DNA of 64,000 nucleotides from assembly GCA_024362935.1 (NCBI GenBank), contig JANCRA010000114.1, positions 1,514,167 to 1,578,166 of the forward strand. Direction: 5' to 3'. The stretch is from Setophaga petechia (lineage: Eukaryota > Chordata > Aves > Passeriformes > Parulidae). This document shows positions 1-10,560 of the stretch, piece by piece. How positions within the stretch are numbered: the stretch's first letter is position 1; the number at the start of each line of letters is the position of its first letter. Below the pieces are notes generated by a model, which saw nothing but the letters and a program-made list of their open reading frames with translations, was not told where the DNA came from and made no database searches. The translations under genes were made by a program, and so were the position numbers.

Positions 1-588
1 GCCATGGCCACCAGGGCTGGGACCAGCTGGGATGCTCGGTTTCCACAGGCCGGGGTTCAGGAATGGGATTCCCCAAATTTCCTGCTCTTGCTAAAACCGC
101 ACTGCCCTTGCTGCCCTCCTGCCTCCCATGGAAAGCACAAAAGGCAAAGATCCCAGACTGGGATAAGAACAATTTATTGGGAACCACAATGAGAAAAGGA
201 ATAAACAGGAACAAAAACAATATTGATAACAGAAGCGATAAATAAAACTGTTTACAGGGGAAATTAAAACACAACTCACTGGATCTTCCCGGCCACAATT
301 TCTCCTGCCTGGAACAGACACCCTTCTCCTCAGGGAGAGAGAGAGAGTCCCTTTCCTGCCCCTGGCAATGTTCTGAGGTGGGAGTCAATGTAATTACATG
401 GCCATGGCCAGACCCTCATGTTCTTCCATCCCCTATCAGGTCATTGGCAGGGGCAGGAAGAGGGGCAGCATGGATCATGGGGAATAGGGATCCCCAGGAC
501 TCTTCCCAGTGTGGGCCTTCTAATGGAGGATGAAGTTGGGGCAGTGCACAAAAATCCTCCTGAAATTGGGGCGTTGGCAGGGCTTCCC
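1..588 (-). other. 3' flank of zinc-finger gene A, with poly(A) signal
   Basis: No open frame here looks like a real gene. Read on the minus strand this is sequence downstream of the zinc-finger stop codon at 589. An AATAAA signal on the minus strand lies at 173-178, about 410 bp past the stop, so this stretch is plausibly the 3' UTR and transcript end. The plus-strand reading frame across 418-990 is the antisense of the finger exon and is not a gene. Confidence 0.45.
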
Positions 589-1497
589 TTACCGGTGACT
601 CCATTGGTGTCTGGTCAAGATAGAGCTCTGGGTGAAGCTCTTCCCACACTGGGGACACTCGTAGGGCCTCTGCCCAGTGTGGATTCGCCGGTGGGTGATG
701 AGGGTGAAGTTGCGCTTGAAGCCCTTTCCACACACAGGGCAGCGGAAGGGCCCCTCCTCGGTGTGAATCTGCTGGTGCTGGATGAGACTGGAGCTTGTCC
801 GAAACTTCTTCCCACACTCGGGACACTTGTGGGGCCTCTCCCCAGTGTGGATGCGTTGGTGGATGACGAGGGCAGAGCTGCAGCTGAAGCCCTTCCCACA
901 TTCCCAACACTTGTAGGGCCATTCCCCAGTGTGGATCATTTGGTGGCTGATCAGGGTGCTGCTCCTGCTGAAGCTCTTCCCACACTCTGAGCACTTGTAG
1001 GGCTTCTCCCCATCATGAAGCTGCTCATGGACCACCAGCTCCAAGCTCTGTCTGTAGCTCTGTCCACTTTCCTGGCTCAGGGTGGGTCTGTCCTCCTCAA
1101 AGCACACTGGGCTGGGTGTGGAGCCCCTCCTCACGGGGTATCTCCAGGGCTTTTCCTCCCCATTGGATTCCTGTCCCAAGGAGCCGGTCAAAACCGCCTC
1201 TTCCATGAGGTTCTGCTGTGGAGATTTGGCCTCCCTGGTCTCCATCCTCAGCTTCTTGTCTGGGGGAGGGAAGACAAGGAGAGGATGGGATTTGCCTCCG
1301 TGCCAGAGGGAAGGGGAAGGAGATCCCCCCAGTGCATCCCCAGCAGGACGGGGTTGGCAGCAGGGCTGTCCTGCAGCCAGGGGCCGTGCTGGGCTGGGAG
1401 ATGGAGCAGGAGAGAGGGGGAAAGGGGCACTGACTTCTTCCTCACCTGCCTGGGGCTCCTGGGCCATCTTCCTCTTCCTCAAAATCTCTCCCTCCAT
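589..1497 (-). CDS. C2H2 zinc-finger protein, copy A (two coding exons)
   Basis: This is a probable sequence-specific DNA-binding nuclear protein. The ATG is at 1497-1495. The open frame is 302 codons, but a donor (CAG|GTGAGG) after 1446 and an acceptor (CCCCCAG) ending at 1260 define a 186-bp intron, 1260-1445. It is a multiple of three and has no stop. Splicing gives about 240 residues, joining QA to [10 protein letters not shown], which matches the known avian family better than the proline-rich intron reading. Five tandem C2H2 fingers fill roughly residues 103-240, with linkers such as TGERP and TGQRP. All five keep CX2C and HX3H. No KRAB or SCAN domain is visible. A further splice acceptor is likely about 30 bp upstream of the ATG, implying a 5' non-coding exon. 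An LTR-type promoter lies upstream in the same orientation. The target is unknown. Confidence 0.82.
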   Translation of the reverse strand: MEGEILRKRKMAQEPQAGEEEVSAPFPLSPAPSPSPARPLAAGQPCCQPRPAGDALGGSPSPSLWHGGKSHPLLVFPPPDKKLRMETREAKSPQQNLMEEAVLTGSLGQESNGEEKPWRYPVRRGSTPSPVCFEEDRPTLSQESGQSYRQSLELVVHEQLHDGEKPYKCSECGKSFSRSSTLISHQMIHTGEWPYKCWECGKGFSCSSALVIHQRIHTGERPHKCPECGKKFRTSSSLIQHQQIHTEEGPFRCPVCGKGFKRNFTLITHRRIHTGQRPYECPQCGKSFTQSSILTRHQWSHR

Positions 1498-1609
1498 CTA
1501 GCCAAGTTTTAGGAATGAGATATTCTGTTTTGGGAGGAAAACAAGGGATGAGTACACTGAGCTTTGTACTGGTTTGAAGGCAAACCTGGGGGAGGGTCTA
1601 AACCTGAAT

Positions 1610-2130
1610 TGCAATTTAGTAAGAAAATTTCAATCAAGGCAATTATACAGAAACACTACCTTAAACTGACAGAGTCAGGATATAACCTGACACCCTGTTG
1701 GTCAGGGTGGTGGCAGCAGTCCCATTAAATGGTGGCTGCAGTCCTGTTGGAGTGATGAATGTGATTCTGTCAAAGCAGTGATCCTGTAGAAGGGTCTGGT
1801 CTTCCTCTGAAGGTCCAGTGGTGGTTCTGGAGCTCTTGTCCTCTGGGAATCCAGTAGGCAAGCTGCTCCTGGTGTTGCAAGCCTCAGCTTATATCCAGGC
1901 AGGAATGCTTGGATCCTCCCCCTGGGCGGAGCATCCCACAATGGGATGATGGAATTTGATCAGTCCTGCAGTGACACTCCATGGCCCATTCACAGAAGAT
2001 ATCTCCCCTGGAGGGCGTTATCAGGCCTGAGTCATGCAAGAGATAAAGAACACTGCCCCACCTGATTATAGCAGTTGATGAAGATGGGGATTGAAAACAT
2101 GCATTTGGTTCCATCTTCCATTGCAGCCTG
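1610..2130 (-). promoter_or_regulatory. LTR-derived promoter block upstream of zinc-finger A
   Basis: Read on the minus strand this resembles the U3/R part of an avian ERV LTR. It has a GC-box-like GGCGGAGCATCC complement, a TATAAG box at 1888-1893, and a downstream segment ending near an ATTAAA-like signal. The TATA box is about 390 bp upstream of the zinc-finger ATG and points the same way. The block is repeated at 51680-52210 upstream of zinc-finger copy C, with the same spacing. LTR boundaries are approximate and no target-site duplication was found. Confidence 0.55.
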
Positions 2131-3115
2131 AAACAGTGGGGTAATCCCTGCTCAGGGGGTGAACACCACCCCCCTTACCCAAACTGGCTCAGGTGTAAAA
2201 CCCCCACCCCGGGAAGGCCACACACACAGGGGACAATGTCACACTTGCCCTGCTCCAGGGGAGGTCTCTGTCCCTGTCACTCCCTTGCTCTCTCCCCTTT
2301 TCTCTTTCTTTCCATCTCTCTCTACCTCACATTTACTGTTCATTAAAACCCATGTTGGATTTGGTCTCGTTAGCACCTTAATTGGGGCAAAGGTATCTCT
2401 CTAATAATATTCTTAAACAAATTGCAAAAATATTTTGACATAGTGAGTTCAGGGCAGTGTTGTCTGATTCCAAGTGCCTTTGACAACAGCATGGTTCCCC
2501 TCTCTGAGGTGGTTGTCGTTCTCTCTGGAGGAACTCTTGGAAACTTGGACACAGCTCCCTCCTTCCTCCTGAGGAATTATGGGAGAACTGATAAGGAAAA
2601 TGTCTGTTGTGGGTGGCCAGTGTAAAGAAAATATTTTGTTGTCCTTCCTTGAAAAGTTTGTTAAAATCACTGGAGGAAAGGGAGCAAATGTTACCAGCGA
2701 GACTGACAAGGTTTCTTCACCCCAAGGTGAGGAACACAAGGCTGCTGAAAGTCCCACAAGAAGCCCAGCTCCAGTAGCTAAATTTCCAAATAACTTCTGA
2801 AATCCCAGGCTTGGGGTCTTTGCCAAACATGAGAATCATTTTTCTCTCTGTCCCTGCCACCTTTGTGTCAGCTGTGCAGAGCTTTTCCTTCTTTTTAATA
2901 ATCTCTATTGGTCCAAATTTCCACTTTTCTTTTATTGGAACCTGCTGGCAACTGAGCTAGAGGTGTGCAGGAACTGATGAAACTTGGACCCCAAACATCA
3001 TCAGGGTTAGAGGGACAGATATACCCCCAAATTCCCAGAAGGGCTGAACCTGGGATTTGGTTTGAGGCTAAGGATTTAGGAAGGGGTTGGCATTGGGTCT
3101 GGGGCTAGATGAGTC
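2131..3115. other. Duplicated block with a small conserved open frame
   Basis: This stretch matches 50800-51640 in inverted orientation. The plus frame at 2579-2800 (73 residues, containing VVGGQCKENI) is kept in the partner at 51016-51336 (106 residues) with mostly substitutions rather than frame breaks. I do not recognise the protein. It could be an exon of a host gene, an internal piece of the ERV supplying the neighbouring LTR, or chance. The rest is non-coding, with a pyrimidine-rich tract near 2280-2335. Confidence 0.35.
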
Positions 3116-3119
3116 TGGT

Positions 3120-4530
3120 GCTGGGCTGAGATTAAATACAGAACTGTGAGTGTGTCTGAACATGGAGTGAGACTGAGACCAGGATCAGGGTCAGGTTTGG
3201 GACTGAGCTCACCCAGAGCAGGACGGGGGGATGTCACTGCAGGATGTCCCTGGCATTGTCCCAGCCCTCCTCAGGCACCTCCAACCATGGGGCATAGCTG
3301 GGTGCCCCAAGATCCAGGTGCTCCCACGCTGCCCCTCAATACCAGGTGAGCATTCCCTGAGGGCAGCCCTGACTGTGACCCTTGGGGCTCTGGGATCAGC
3401 CCTCACATCCCTGTGGGAGCAGCTGCAGACAGGACGAGAGATTTCCCCCACTCTTTCCTGCAGAAGGATGAAGCCCAGTTGCCCTTTTCTTCTGGTGCCT
3501 CCTCCTCTCCTTAAGCAAGGATGTAAAACTCATCAGAAGCAGGAAAATCCCCATTCCCTGTTTCCTGGAAACCATGGGAATCCCCCTCTGGGATCCATGG
3601 CACACACTCCCAGGGGCTGGAATTCCAGTTCCCAGCCAGGAAAAGATGTTCCTGCCCTGGAAAGCAAAGCTCTCAAGAAGGAGCCAAAAGCCAAGTGGAG
3701 CAAGATCTTACAGTGACATTTCACTGCCAGCCTTCATAACTTCACCCATGATTGTTGTAGCTCCTGGATTAGGAATTAAATCAGGGCAGGGTCTTTGGTG
3801 GGAGCTGCCCTGGGTCGAGGGAGACACTGAGAGAGAAACAGAGCAGGGAAAGAGAGGCAGGTGAAAAAGAAGGGCACAAACACAATCAGCTGAGAAGCTG
3901 GCTCTCTAAAAACAAAACTGTAACTGACTGAATATGAATGGGGTAGAAATCAATAATTCTGAAACTTTTATTTCCTATCGAAATACATTTTCCTCCGTTT
4001 CTCACAGACCTCCTCTTAATGTCATTCAGCAGGTCTGTCAGAAAGTTCTTTGTTCTGAGAGGATGTTCCTGGCTGCAGCCACAAGGAAACAGGGAATGGG
4101 GATTTTCCTGCTCCTGGGGAGTTTGACATCCTCTGCTGAGGAGAGGAGGAGGCACTAGAAGAAAGGGGCAGCTGGGCTTCACCCTTCCACAGGGAAGGTG
4201 GTGGGGGGGAATCTCTCATCCTGTCTGCAGCTGCTCCCACAGGGATGTGAGGGCTGATCCCAGAGCCCCAAGGGTCACAGTCAGGGCTGCCCTCAGGAAA
4301 TGCTCACCTGGTATTGAGGGGCAGTGTGGGAGCACCTGGATCTTGGAGCACCCAGCTGTGCCCCATGGTTGGAGGGGCCTGAGGAGGGCTGGGACGATGC
4401 CAGGGGTAGCCTGCATTGACATCCCCCCTGTCCTGCTCTGGGTGAGCTCAGTCCCAAACCTGACCCTGATCCTGGCTTAAATCTCACTCCATGTCTAGAC
4501 AAACTCACCGTTCTGTATTTAATCACATCC
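3120..4530. repeat. Local inverted repeat
   Basis: The left arm (about 3120-3560) is the reverse complement of the right arm (about 4075-4530). Both arms read through the same stretch: a Cys/His-poor sequence beginning MKPSCPFLLV, then a block with RADPRAP. The unpaired middle (3570-4070) recurs in direct orientation at 48815-49260. I see no functional gene; the overlapping open frames come from GC-rich non-coding sequence. Confidence 0.75.
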
Positions 4531-4559
4531 CAGTCTCTCTAGCCTTAACCCCAATGCCA

Positions 4560-5345
4560 GCTCTAATCCAAATCTCAGCCCCAACTCCAAGCCCAGCCCC
4601 AATTCCAGCCCCTTCCTAAATCCTCAGCCCCAAACCACATCCCAGGCTCAGCCCTTCTGCGGCTTTGGGGGTGTCTCTGTCCCTGTGAGCCCGATGATGT
4701 TTGGGTGGGGTCACAGCAGGGCTGAGAGGGACAGAGACCCCCCTGGCCTCCCCAGGGGTGAGAAGGTCGGAGAGCCCCCCCAGCCCCGAGCAGCCTCAGC
4801 ACTGAGAGGGACACAGAGCCCCTGGTCCCCAGCCCTGCACAGGCATTGCCTGAGGCCAGAGGGATGGAGACCCCCCGAGCATCCCCCAGGGTGAGGGGAC
4901 AGAGAGCCCCGAGCATCCCCTGGGCTGAGAGGGACAGAGACTGCCCCGAGCACCCCCTGGCACAGGGGTGAGAGGGAGGGAGACCCCCCAGGCATTGCCT
5001 GGGGTGAGAATGATGGAGACCCCCTGGGGAATGGCCTGGGGTGAGAGGGACAGGGACACCCCTGGGGAATGGCCTGGGGTGACAGGGACAGGGACACCCC
5101 CTGGGGAATGGCCTGGGGTGACAGGGACAGCTCCTGGGGAATGGCCTGGGGTGACAGGGACAGGGACACCCCCTGGGGAATGGCCTGGGGTGACAGGGAC
5201 AGGAACACCCCTGGGGAATGGCCTGGGGTGACAGGGACAGGGACACTGCTGGGGAATGGCCTGGGGTGACAGGGACAGGAACACCCCTCAGATCCCCTCC
5301 CAAGCATCCCCCAGGGCATGAGGCACAGAGACCCCTCCAGCATCC
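4560..5345. repeat. 39-bp minisatellite, left array
   Basis: The core at about 5023-5290 is a tandem array of a 39-bp unit (ctggggaatggcctggggtg followed by acagggacagg and acacccc), with about seven copies. One unit near 5121-5150 has lost 9 bp. More degenerate related units extend left to about 4690. Since 39 is a multiple of three, every frame stays open, which creates long repetitive but spurious reading frames on both strands. The same array occurs at 50300-50620. Confidence 0.9.
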
Positions 5346-5356
5346 ACTGAGCGCTG

Positions 5357-6235
5357 TGTTATAAATGAGAAGCTTGACTAGGCCAATATGCAAGCAGCAA
5401 TCAGTTTATTAATTTATATGGTAAAGCATGAGCAATACAGTGCTGGGTACAGGGGGAGATGTTTTCCCTCCAACTGCACACCCATAGTTGAGGCTTACAG
5501 GTATTTATAGGGGTACTCTTCAGCTTTCTCAGCAGTTTCTATTCCCAATTTTTACTCATCAGCAGTTTCTATTCCAAATTTTTATGTCACAATTCCATAC
5601 ACTACTGTGATTAAGTTTTTCTCAGGATGTATCCCAGAAAGGAGTATCCCCAGATGGTGGTGGTTTGGTTTCCAAAAGAAGGAAGAAGTCTCCCAGATGG
5701 TGAGGTCCAGCTCCCCAGATGTGGGTCCACCTTTTAATTGCAAGGACTATAAATCCCATAACAGTGATGTCCAGCTTCTCTTGCTCGAAACTATAAATCC
5801 TTGAGTTGATGTTCATCTTCCTTTCTCAAGCTGCTTTTCACTGTTTTGTTAAGGCATGAGATAAGACTGTTTCCTTTTATATATTCCAAAGCTAGAGTTT
5901 CAAAGATCCTTACTACAAGCAATATTCTAAAATTATACTTCAAAAGGTTATTATTGCAAAAGTCCTTACGGCTTAGTTACAAGCAGAAAGTTCCTGTCAA
6001 AAAGCAACATCCTTTACACTTTAATTCAAATGCTCCTAAATCAACTTAAGACTTATAAAGGTTAATTATGAACAAAAGATAGGTTCAAAGGCCTTCTTCC
6101 ATGCTTTACTTTCCTCAGTAATTATTAGAATTTGTCTTTATAACCATCCCATGGTCGGTTTCCACACATACTACAATCACAAATACACACATTGCCTGTA
6201 TGTACCTGACACAAAACACAGCTTTGTATTTCACA
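5357..6235 (-). mobile_element. Solo LTR, family 'B', copy 1
   Basis: This LTR has TG...CA ends on the minus strand (TGTGAAATAC at 6235 and TTATAACA at 5357). It has a TATAAATACC promoter box near 5500 and an AATAAA-type signal near the 3' end. It is closely related to the LTRs at 9551-10392 and 15052-15893 but lies outside the palindrome. No internal retroviral sequence adjoins it and no clear target-site duplication was seen. Confidence 0.8.
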
Positions 6236-6408
6236 GGGGGGCACAGGGATGGCTCCTGTGAGAAGCTGCTGGAAGCTTCCACCGTGTCTGGCACAGCCAA
6301 TTCCTGGTGGCTTCAAAGAGGACCTGCTGCTGGCAAAGGCTGGGCCAGTTACAAATGGTGGTAATGCCTCTGTGATAAAAGATTGAAAAAGAAATCAAAA
6401 TAGAGATT
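6236..6408. other. Unassigned spacer between LTRs
   Basis: A short stretch between two solo LTRs with no gene or recognisable element. Confidence 0.4.
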
Positions 6409-6794
6409 TATGACCGTGGTCACAGGGGTTTTCAGGATGAGAGAAGAGATGAGAATCTTGACTCCATGATCAGAACGCTTGATTTATTATTTTATGATGT
6501 ATATATCACATTATGACTACACTAAATAGGAATAGAAAAGGCTTCTTCAGAAGTTGGCTAAGCTAAGAATAGAATAGAAAGAATGAATAACAAAGATCTA
6601 TCTCTCGGCAGAGAGCAAGAGCAGCTCTGCCGTGAGTGGTCAATAAATACAAACATCCACAGGGGACCAATCACCAATCCACCTGTTGAATTCCACAGCA
6701 GCAGATAATAATTGTTTACATTTGTTGCTGAAACTTCTCAGCTCCAGCAGACAAAATTCTAAGAAAGGATTTTTCACAAAAGGTGTCTGCGACA
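6409..6794 (-). mobile_element. Solo LTR with 6-bp target-site duplication
   Basis: About 386 bp. The sense strand is minus, starting TGTCGCAGACA at 6794 and ending at ...CACGGTCATA. It is flanked by direct GAGATT repeats at 6403-6408 and 6795-6800. A 6-bp duplication fits class II (ERVK-like) insertion. The body resembles an abundant passerine LTR I recognise only by general character. Confidence 0.8.
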
Positions 6795-6800
6795 GAGATT

Positions 6801-7513
6801 GTGGCGCAGTTTTAACTCCAGTCAGAGGAGAGCAGAGGGAGAACATGTGAGAAGAACAACTCTGCAGACATCCAGGCCAGTGCAGAAGGAGGGGCAGGAG
6901 GTGCTCCAGGCCCTGGAGACCCAGGCACCCTGTAGGAGAGCCATGGAGAGAGGGGCCCTGCTCCCAGGCTGGAGCAGCCTGTCCCTGGAGGAATGCAGCC
7001 CCTGGAAGAGTGACCTGTGCTGCAGCAGTTTGGGAAGGACTGTTGTCCCTGGGATGGACTCACACTGCAGCAGTTTGCAGAGGGCTGCTGCCCCTGAAAT
7101 GGACTCACACTGGAGAAGCTCCTGCAGAACTGTCTCCCTTGGGAGGGACCCACGGTGCAGCAGGGGAACCACTCCTCTCCCTGAGCAGGGGCAGAAGCCA
7201 TGGGTGATGAACTGACCATAACCCCCATTCCCTGTCTCCCTGCACTGCTGGGGTAGGAGGGAGAGCTGGAAGGAGGGAGCTGAGGGGCTTCTTTTATTTC
7301 CCCTTTTCCTGCTCTGACTTTGTTAATAATAAATGAATTTCACATCTTTAAGCTAAGCCTGTTTTTCCCAGGACAGTATTTGATGAGTGATCTCGCCCAG
7401 TCCTTATCTCCACCCATGAACCCTTTATTAAATTCTCTCTGTCCAGCTGCAGAGGGGAGTGAGTGAGCAGCCCACATGGATGCCTGGCATTTGGCCTGGC
7501 TCAACCCACGACA
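6801..7513 (+). mobile_element. ERV LTR fragment (3' portion), plus strand
   Basis: Sense-strand LTR sequence ending ...CAACCCACGACA at 7513, with an AATAAATG poly(A) signal near 7327. Its 5' end is interrupted next to the GAGATT duplication of the neighbouring LTR. The last ~190 bp (7323-7513) are repeated inverted at 17934-18122, so the outer palindrome boundary falls inside this LTR. Confidence 0.7.
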
Positions 7514-8360
7514 CCTTGGTACCACAGGCTCACAATGGACCGTTGCTTCTATGGGGTCTCATTGGTTCCATGAGGCCCTGCAGGGACACTTAATTCAACA
7601 AGGCCCCAAAGTTTCACAGTGCTTTCCAGGATTCCATGAGACCCTGCAATGTCAAAGTGGACCTTTGGATCCATGGGGGCCCACAGGGTCACAATGGGCC
7701 CTTGTGGTTCTACAGCCTCACAATGGCCCCTCAGTTCCATGTGTCCTGCACAGTTCCATGAATCCTTACTTCCATGGGGTCCTGTAGTGTCACAATGGTC
7801 TCCTTGGTTTCATGGTGCCACAGTTGCCATAATTTCCATGGTATCACAACTGCCCTTGGATCCCAAGAGGCCCCACAGTGTGACAATGGCCCCTTGCTTC
7901 CATGACGCCCTGTAGTGTCACAGTGGTGTCCATGATTCCATCAGGCCCTGCAGTGTCACCATGGACACTTGGTTCAATGATACTCCACAATGTCACCATG
8001 GCCCCTTGGCTCCACAGAGCCCCACTGTGTCACTGTGCTCTCTTTGGTTCCAAGGCTCAGAAGTGCCAGAATGACCCTTTGGTTCCAGCAGGCCTTGAAG
8101 TTTCCAAATGGTCTCCATGGTTTCATGAGTGCCCCCTGTGTCACAAGAGACTCTTGGCTCCCTCAAGTTCTTCAGTGTCACAATGGGCCCTTGGTTCCAC
8201 GAGGTTTGGTAGAGTCACAATTGACTCCTTGGTTCCATGAGTCCCTGCTGTGTCACAATGCCCATGGTTCCATGAGTTTCCATGGTGTCACCACGGTCTC
8301 CTTGGATCCCCAGTGTCACCATGGTCTCCTTGGTACCATCCAGGCCTTGTAACAAGAGAT
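7514..8360. repeat. Degenerate ~37-48-bp minisatellite, left palindrome arm
   Basis: Imperfect tandem units built on TCACAATGG...CCTTGGTTCCATGAGGCCCTGCAGTG-type segments; unit length varies. All frames run through it without real protein features. Related arrays are at 17080-17933, 25220-26400, 40200-41030, 53826-54220, 56340-56650, 56985-57714 and 58210-58370. Confidence 0.85.
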
Positions 8361-8842
8361 ACTGAGCCACTTTGTGCCTTAGATGAAAGGCTGCAGAACT
8401 CATGCTTGTGAGGCTGTGTCACTGATAAACAAAAACCACCTGAATCTGAACACCAAATATCATCTCAAGTACCTTCAATCCCAGCCTCAACAGAGGTAGA
8501 AAATACAAACAGAGATTCCACAGTAAATCAAAAACAGGGACCATATTTTGAATGCAGACAAAATGCATTCAAGTGCATTCAAATGCACTCGATATGATGG
8601 GGAGGTGATGATCCCCTATTCCAAGAGTGAACTTCAGAAGGGCTGACTATTGAAGGAACTACAGAGAACCACAATATAGCAAAAGCAGGTGGCAAAGGTA
8701 ATTCTGGGATAGGGAGACCAGAAGGCAAGAGCAGATGAGCCAGTGCAGTCGCCACCAAGAAGATCACGTTCACACGCTGTGGGCAGCAACCCCCTCAGGC
8801 CGTGCCACGATCCCCTGGTGCAAGGGGGGTCACGATGGTTCG
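8361..8842. other. Probable ERV leader remnant
   Basis: This adjoins the U5 end of the minus-strand LTR at 8843-9421 and would be the 5' leader of that element. It contains short ATGCA-rich reiterations near 8550-8595. No intact retroviral gene is present. The mirrored copy is 16602-17080. Confidence 0.4.
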
Positions 8843-9421
8843 TGTTACTGATCTCAGAGTGCAGAGACACACAGCAGGGGACTTTCAGTATTAACCAATA
8901 CAAATGCACCTTTTATTGAGTGCCCACAGCAGATGCAACAGAAGCATTAGAAAGGAGATAAAGGATAGAGAGACAGAGAAAAGGACGGGGGGAATAGCTA
9001 CCAACAGAGAGATGAAATCCTCGTGATCCAGCCAATAAATCTGTCTGGTCACGTCGGGGAGAGTCTCAAAGTCTTTGGTTAACTCAGGGGTCTTTTATAA
9101 TCTACTGCCAGGAGGGGAGCAGGACGGCACATGGAGGGAACAGTGGAGAATAAATCCATTGGGAACAGGTACAGACAGTCCAGTTCTGAACAGCACAAAC
9201 TGGTACCAGCAGTGAGTGGGGCCCGTTGTTTCAGGACTGGTTCCTATGGGAAACATCCCGCTGCCTATGGCAGACATCCCACTCCAGTCAGGCCAGCACC
9301 CCTGGGTTAGAATTTGAAGGGTCTCAGTCCTTGGGGAGGGCTTCAATCTCCATCCTTGATGAGGGCTGTGAGGCAGATAGGCATCTTTGGATCATCTCTT
9401 ACAGACTGACATCCCAAAACA
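8843..9421 (-). mobile_element. ERV LTR, left palindrome arm
   Basis: TG...CA-bounded LTR on the minus strand (TGTTTTGGGATG at 9421, ...CAGTAACA at 8843). It has a TATAAAA box near 9101 and a poly(A) signal near 8917. It is the mirror copy of 16023-16601; both pairs of ends sum to exactly 25444. An open frame crossing its R/U5 region is kept in both arms but has no protein character. Confidence 0.75.
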
Positions 9422-9550
9422 TTAAAATAATTATGCACTTCCCCTGAAAAATAAAATGAACTGAATTAATAAAATTATAATTATTTTTCTTACTTATAAT
9501 AGTACTATTCTATATTTGTATTACCAATTGTTGGTATTTATATTAGAAAG

Positions 9551-10392
9551 TGTTATGAATAAGAAGCTTGACTAGGCCCAAATTCAAGCAGCAATCAATT
9601 TATTATTTAATATGGTAAAGTATGAGCAATACAGCGCTGGGTACAGTGGGGGAAGTTTTACCTCCAACTGCACACCGATAATTGATGGTTACAGGTATTT
9701 ATAGGGGTACTCATCAGTTTTTTCCAGCAGTTTCTATTTCAAATTTTTCTCATCAGCAATTTTTATTCCAAATTATTACGTCACAATTCTATTCACTATT
9801 GTGATTTTAAATTCTCAGGATGTATCTCAAAAGGAGTATCCCCAGATGGTGACGGTCCAGTTTCTGAAAGAAGAAAGACGAATCCCATCTGGTGGAGACC
9901 AGCTCCCCAGATGTGAGTTCCACCTTTTAATTGAAGAGACTATAAATCTCATAACAGTGATGTCCAGTTTCCCTTTGGTTGAAACCATAAATCCTTGAGT
10001 TGGTGTTCATCTTCCTTTCTCAAGCTGTTTTTCTCTGCTTCAATAAGGTGTGAGATAAGCATATTTCCTTTCTATATATTCCAAAGCTATAGTTTCAAGG
10101 ATACAAGTAATATTCTAAAATTGTACTTCAAAAGGTTATTATTGCATAGCTTTTTAAGGATTAACTACAAGCAAAAAGCAACATCCTTAATACTTTAATT
10201 CCAGTGCTCCTAAATCAACCAAGGTGAATTGAAAACAAAAGATAGGTTCAAAGACCTTTTTCCATGCTTTATTTTCCTCAGTTATTATTAGAAATCACAA
10301 CTCTCCCATTGTCAAAGCCCACAAATTTCACATTCACAAATATACACATCGCCTGTTTATACCTGACACGAAACACAGCTTTGTATTTCACA
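9551..10392 (-). mobile_element. Solo LTR, family 'B', copy 2 (left arm)
   Basis: 842 bp with TG...CA ends on the minus strand. It is flanked by a 4-bp direct repeat AAAG (9547-9550 and 10393-10396). The mirrored copy at 15052-15893 carries the complementary CTTT pair, so the insertion predates formation of the palindrome. It contains TATAAATACC and a 3' AATAAA-type signal. Confidence 0.85.
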
Positions 10393-10560
10393 AAAGTCCA
10401 TACCTTTTTAGCAAGCAAAAAAAATATTGGTCATTGGTTCTAAGGAACATAATTCCTTTCATTAATTCATTGAGCAGTGTGGCTATTGATTTCTCCTTCG
10501 TTATGCTAATTAGTCTTATTTTCAATCCTTTTTTCATATTTCTTATCATTTTCACAGACA
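10393..10560. other. AT-rich spacer
   Basis: AT-rich palindrome-arm sequence, mirrored at about 14885-15051. No gene seen. Confidence 0.4.

Noticed and set aside
416..994. 190-codon open frames on both strands over the finger exon
   Set aside because: They are shadows of the zinc-finger coding frame at 589-1497.
4575..5393. A 272-codon minus-strand open frame with repeated Pro/His-rich units (and similar frames at 50000-50721)
   Set aside because: It lies on the 39-bp minisatellite; all six frames stay open because 39 is a multiple of three, and no protein family feature is present.
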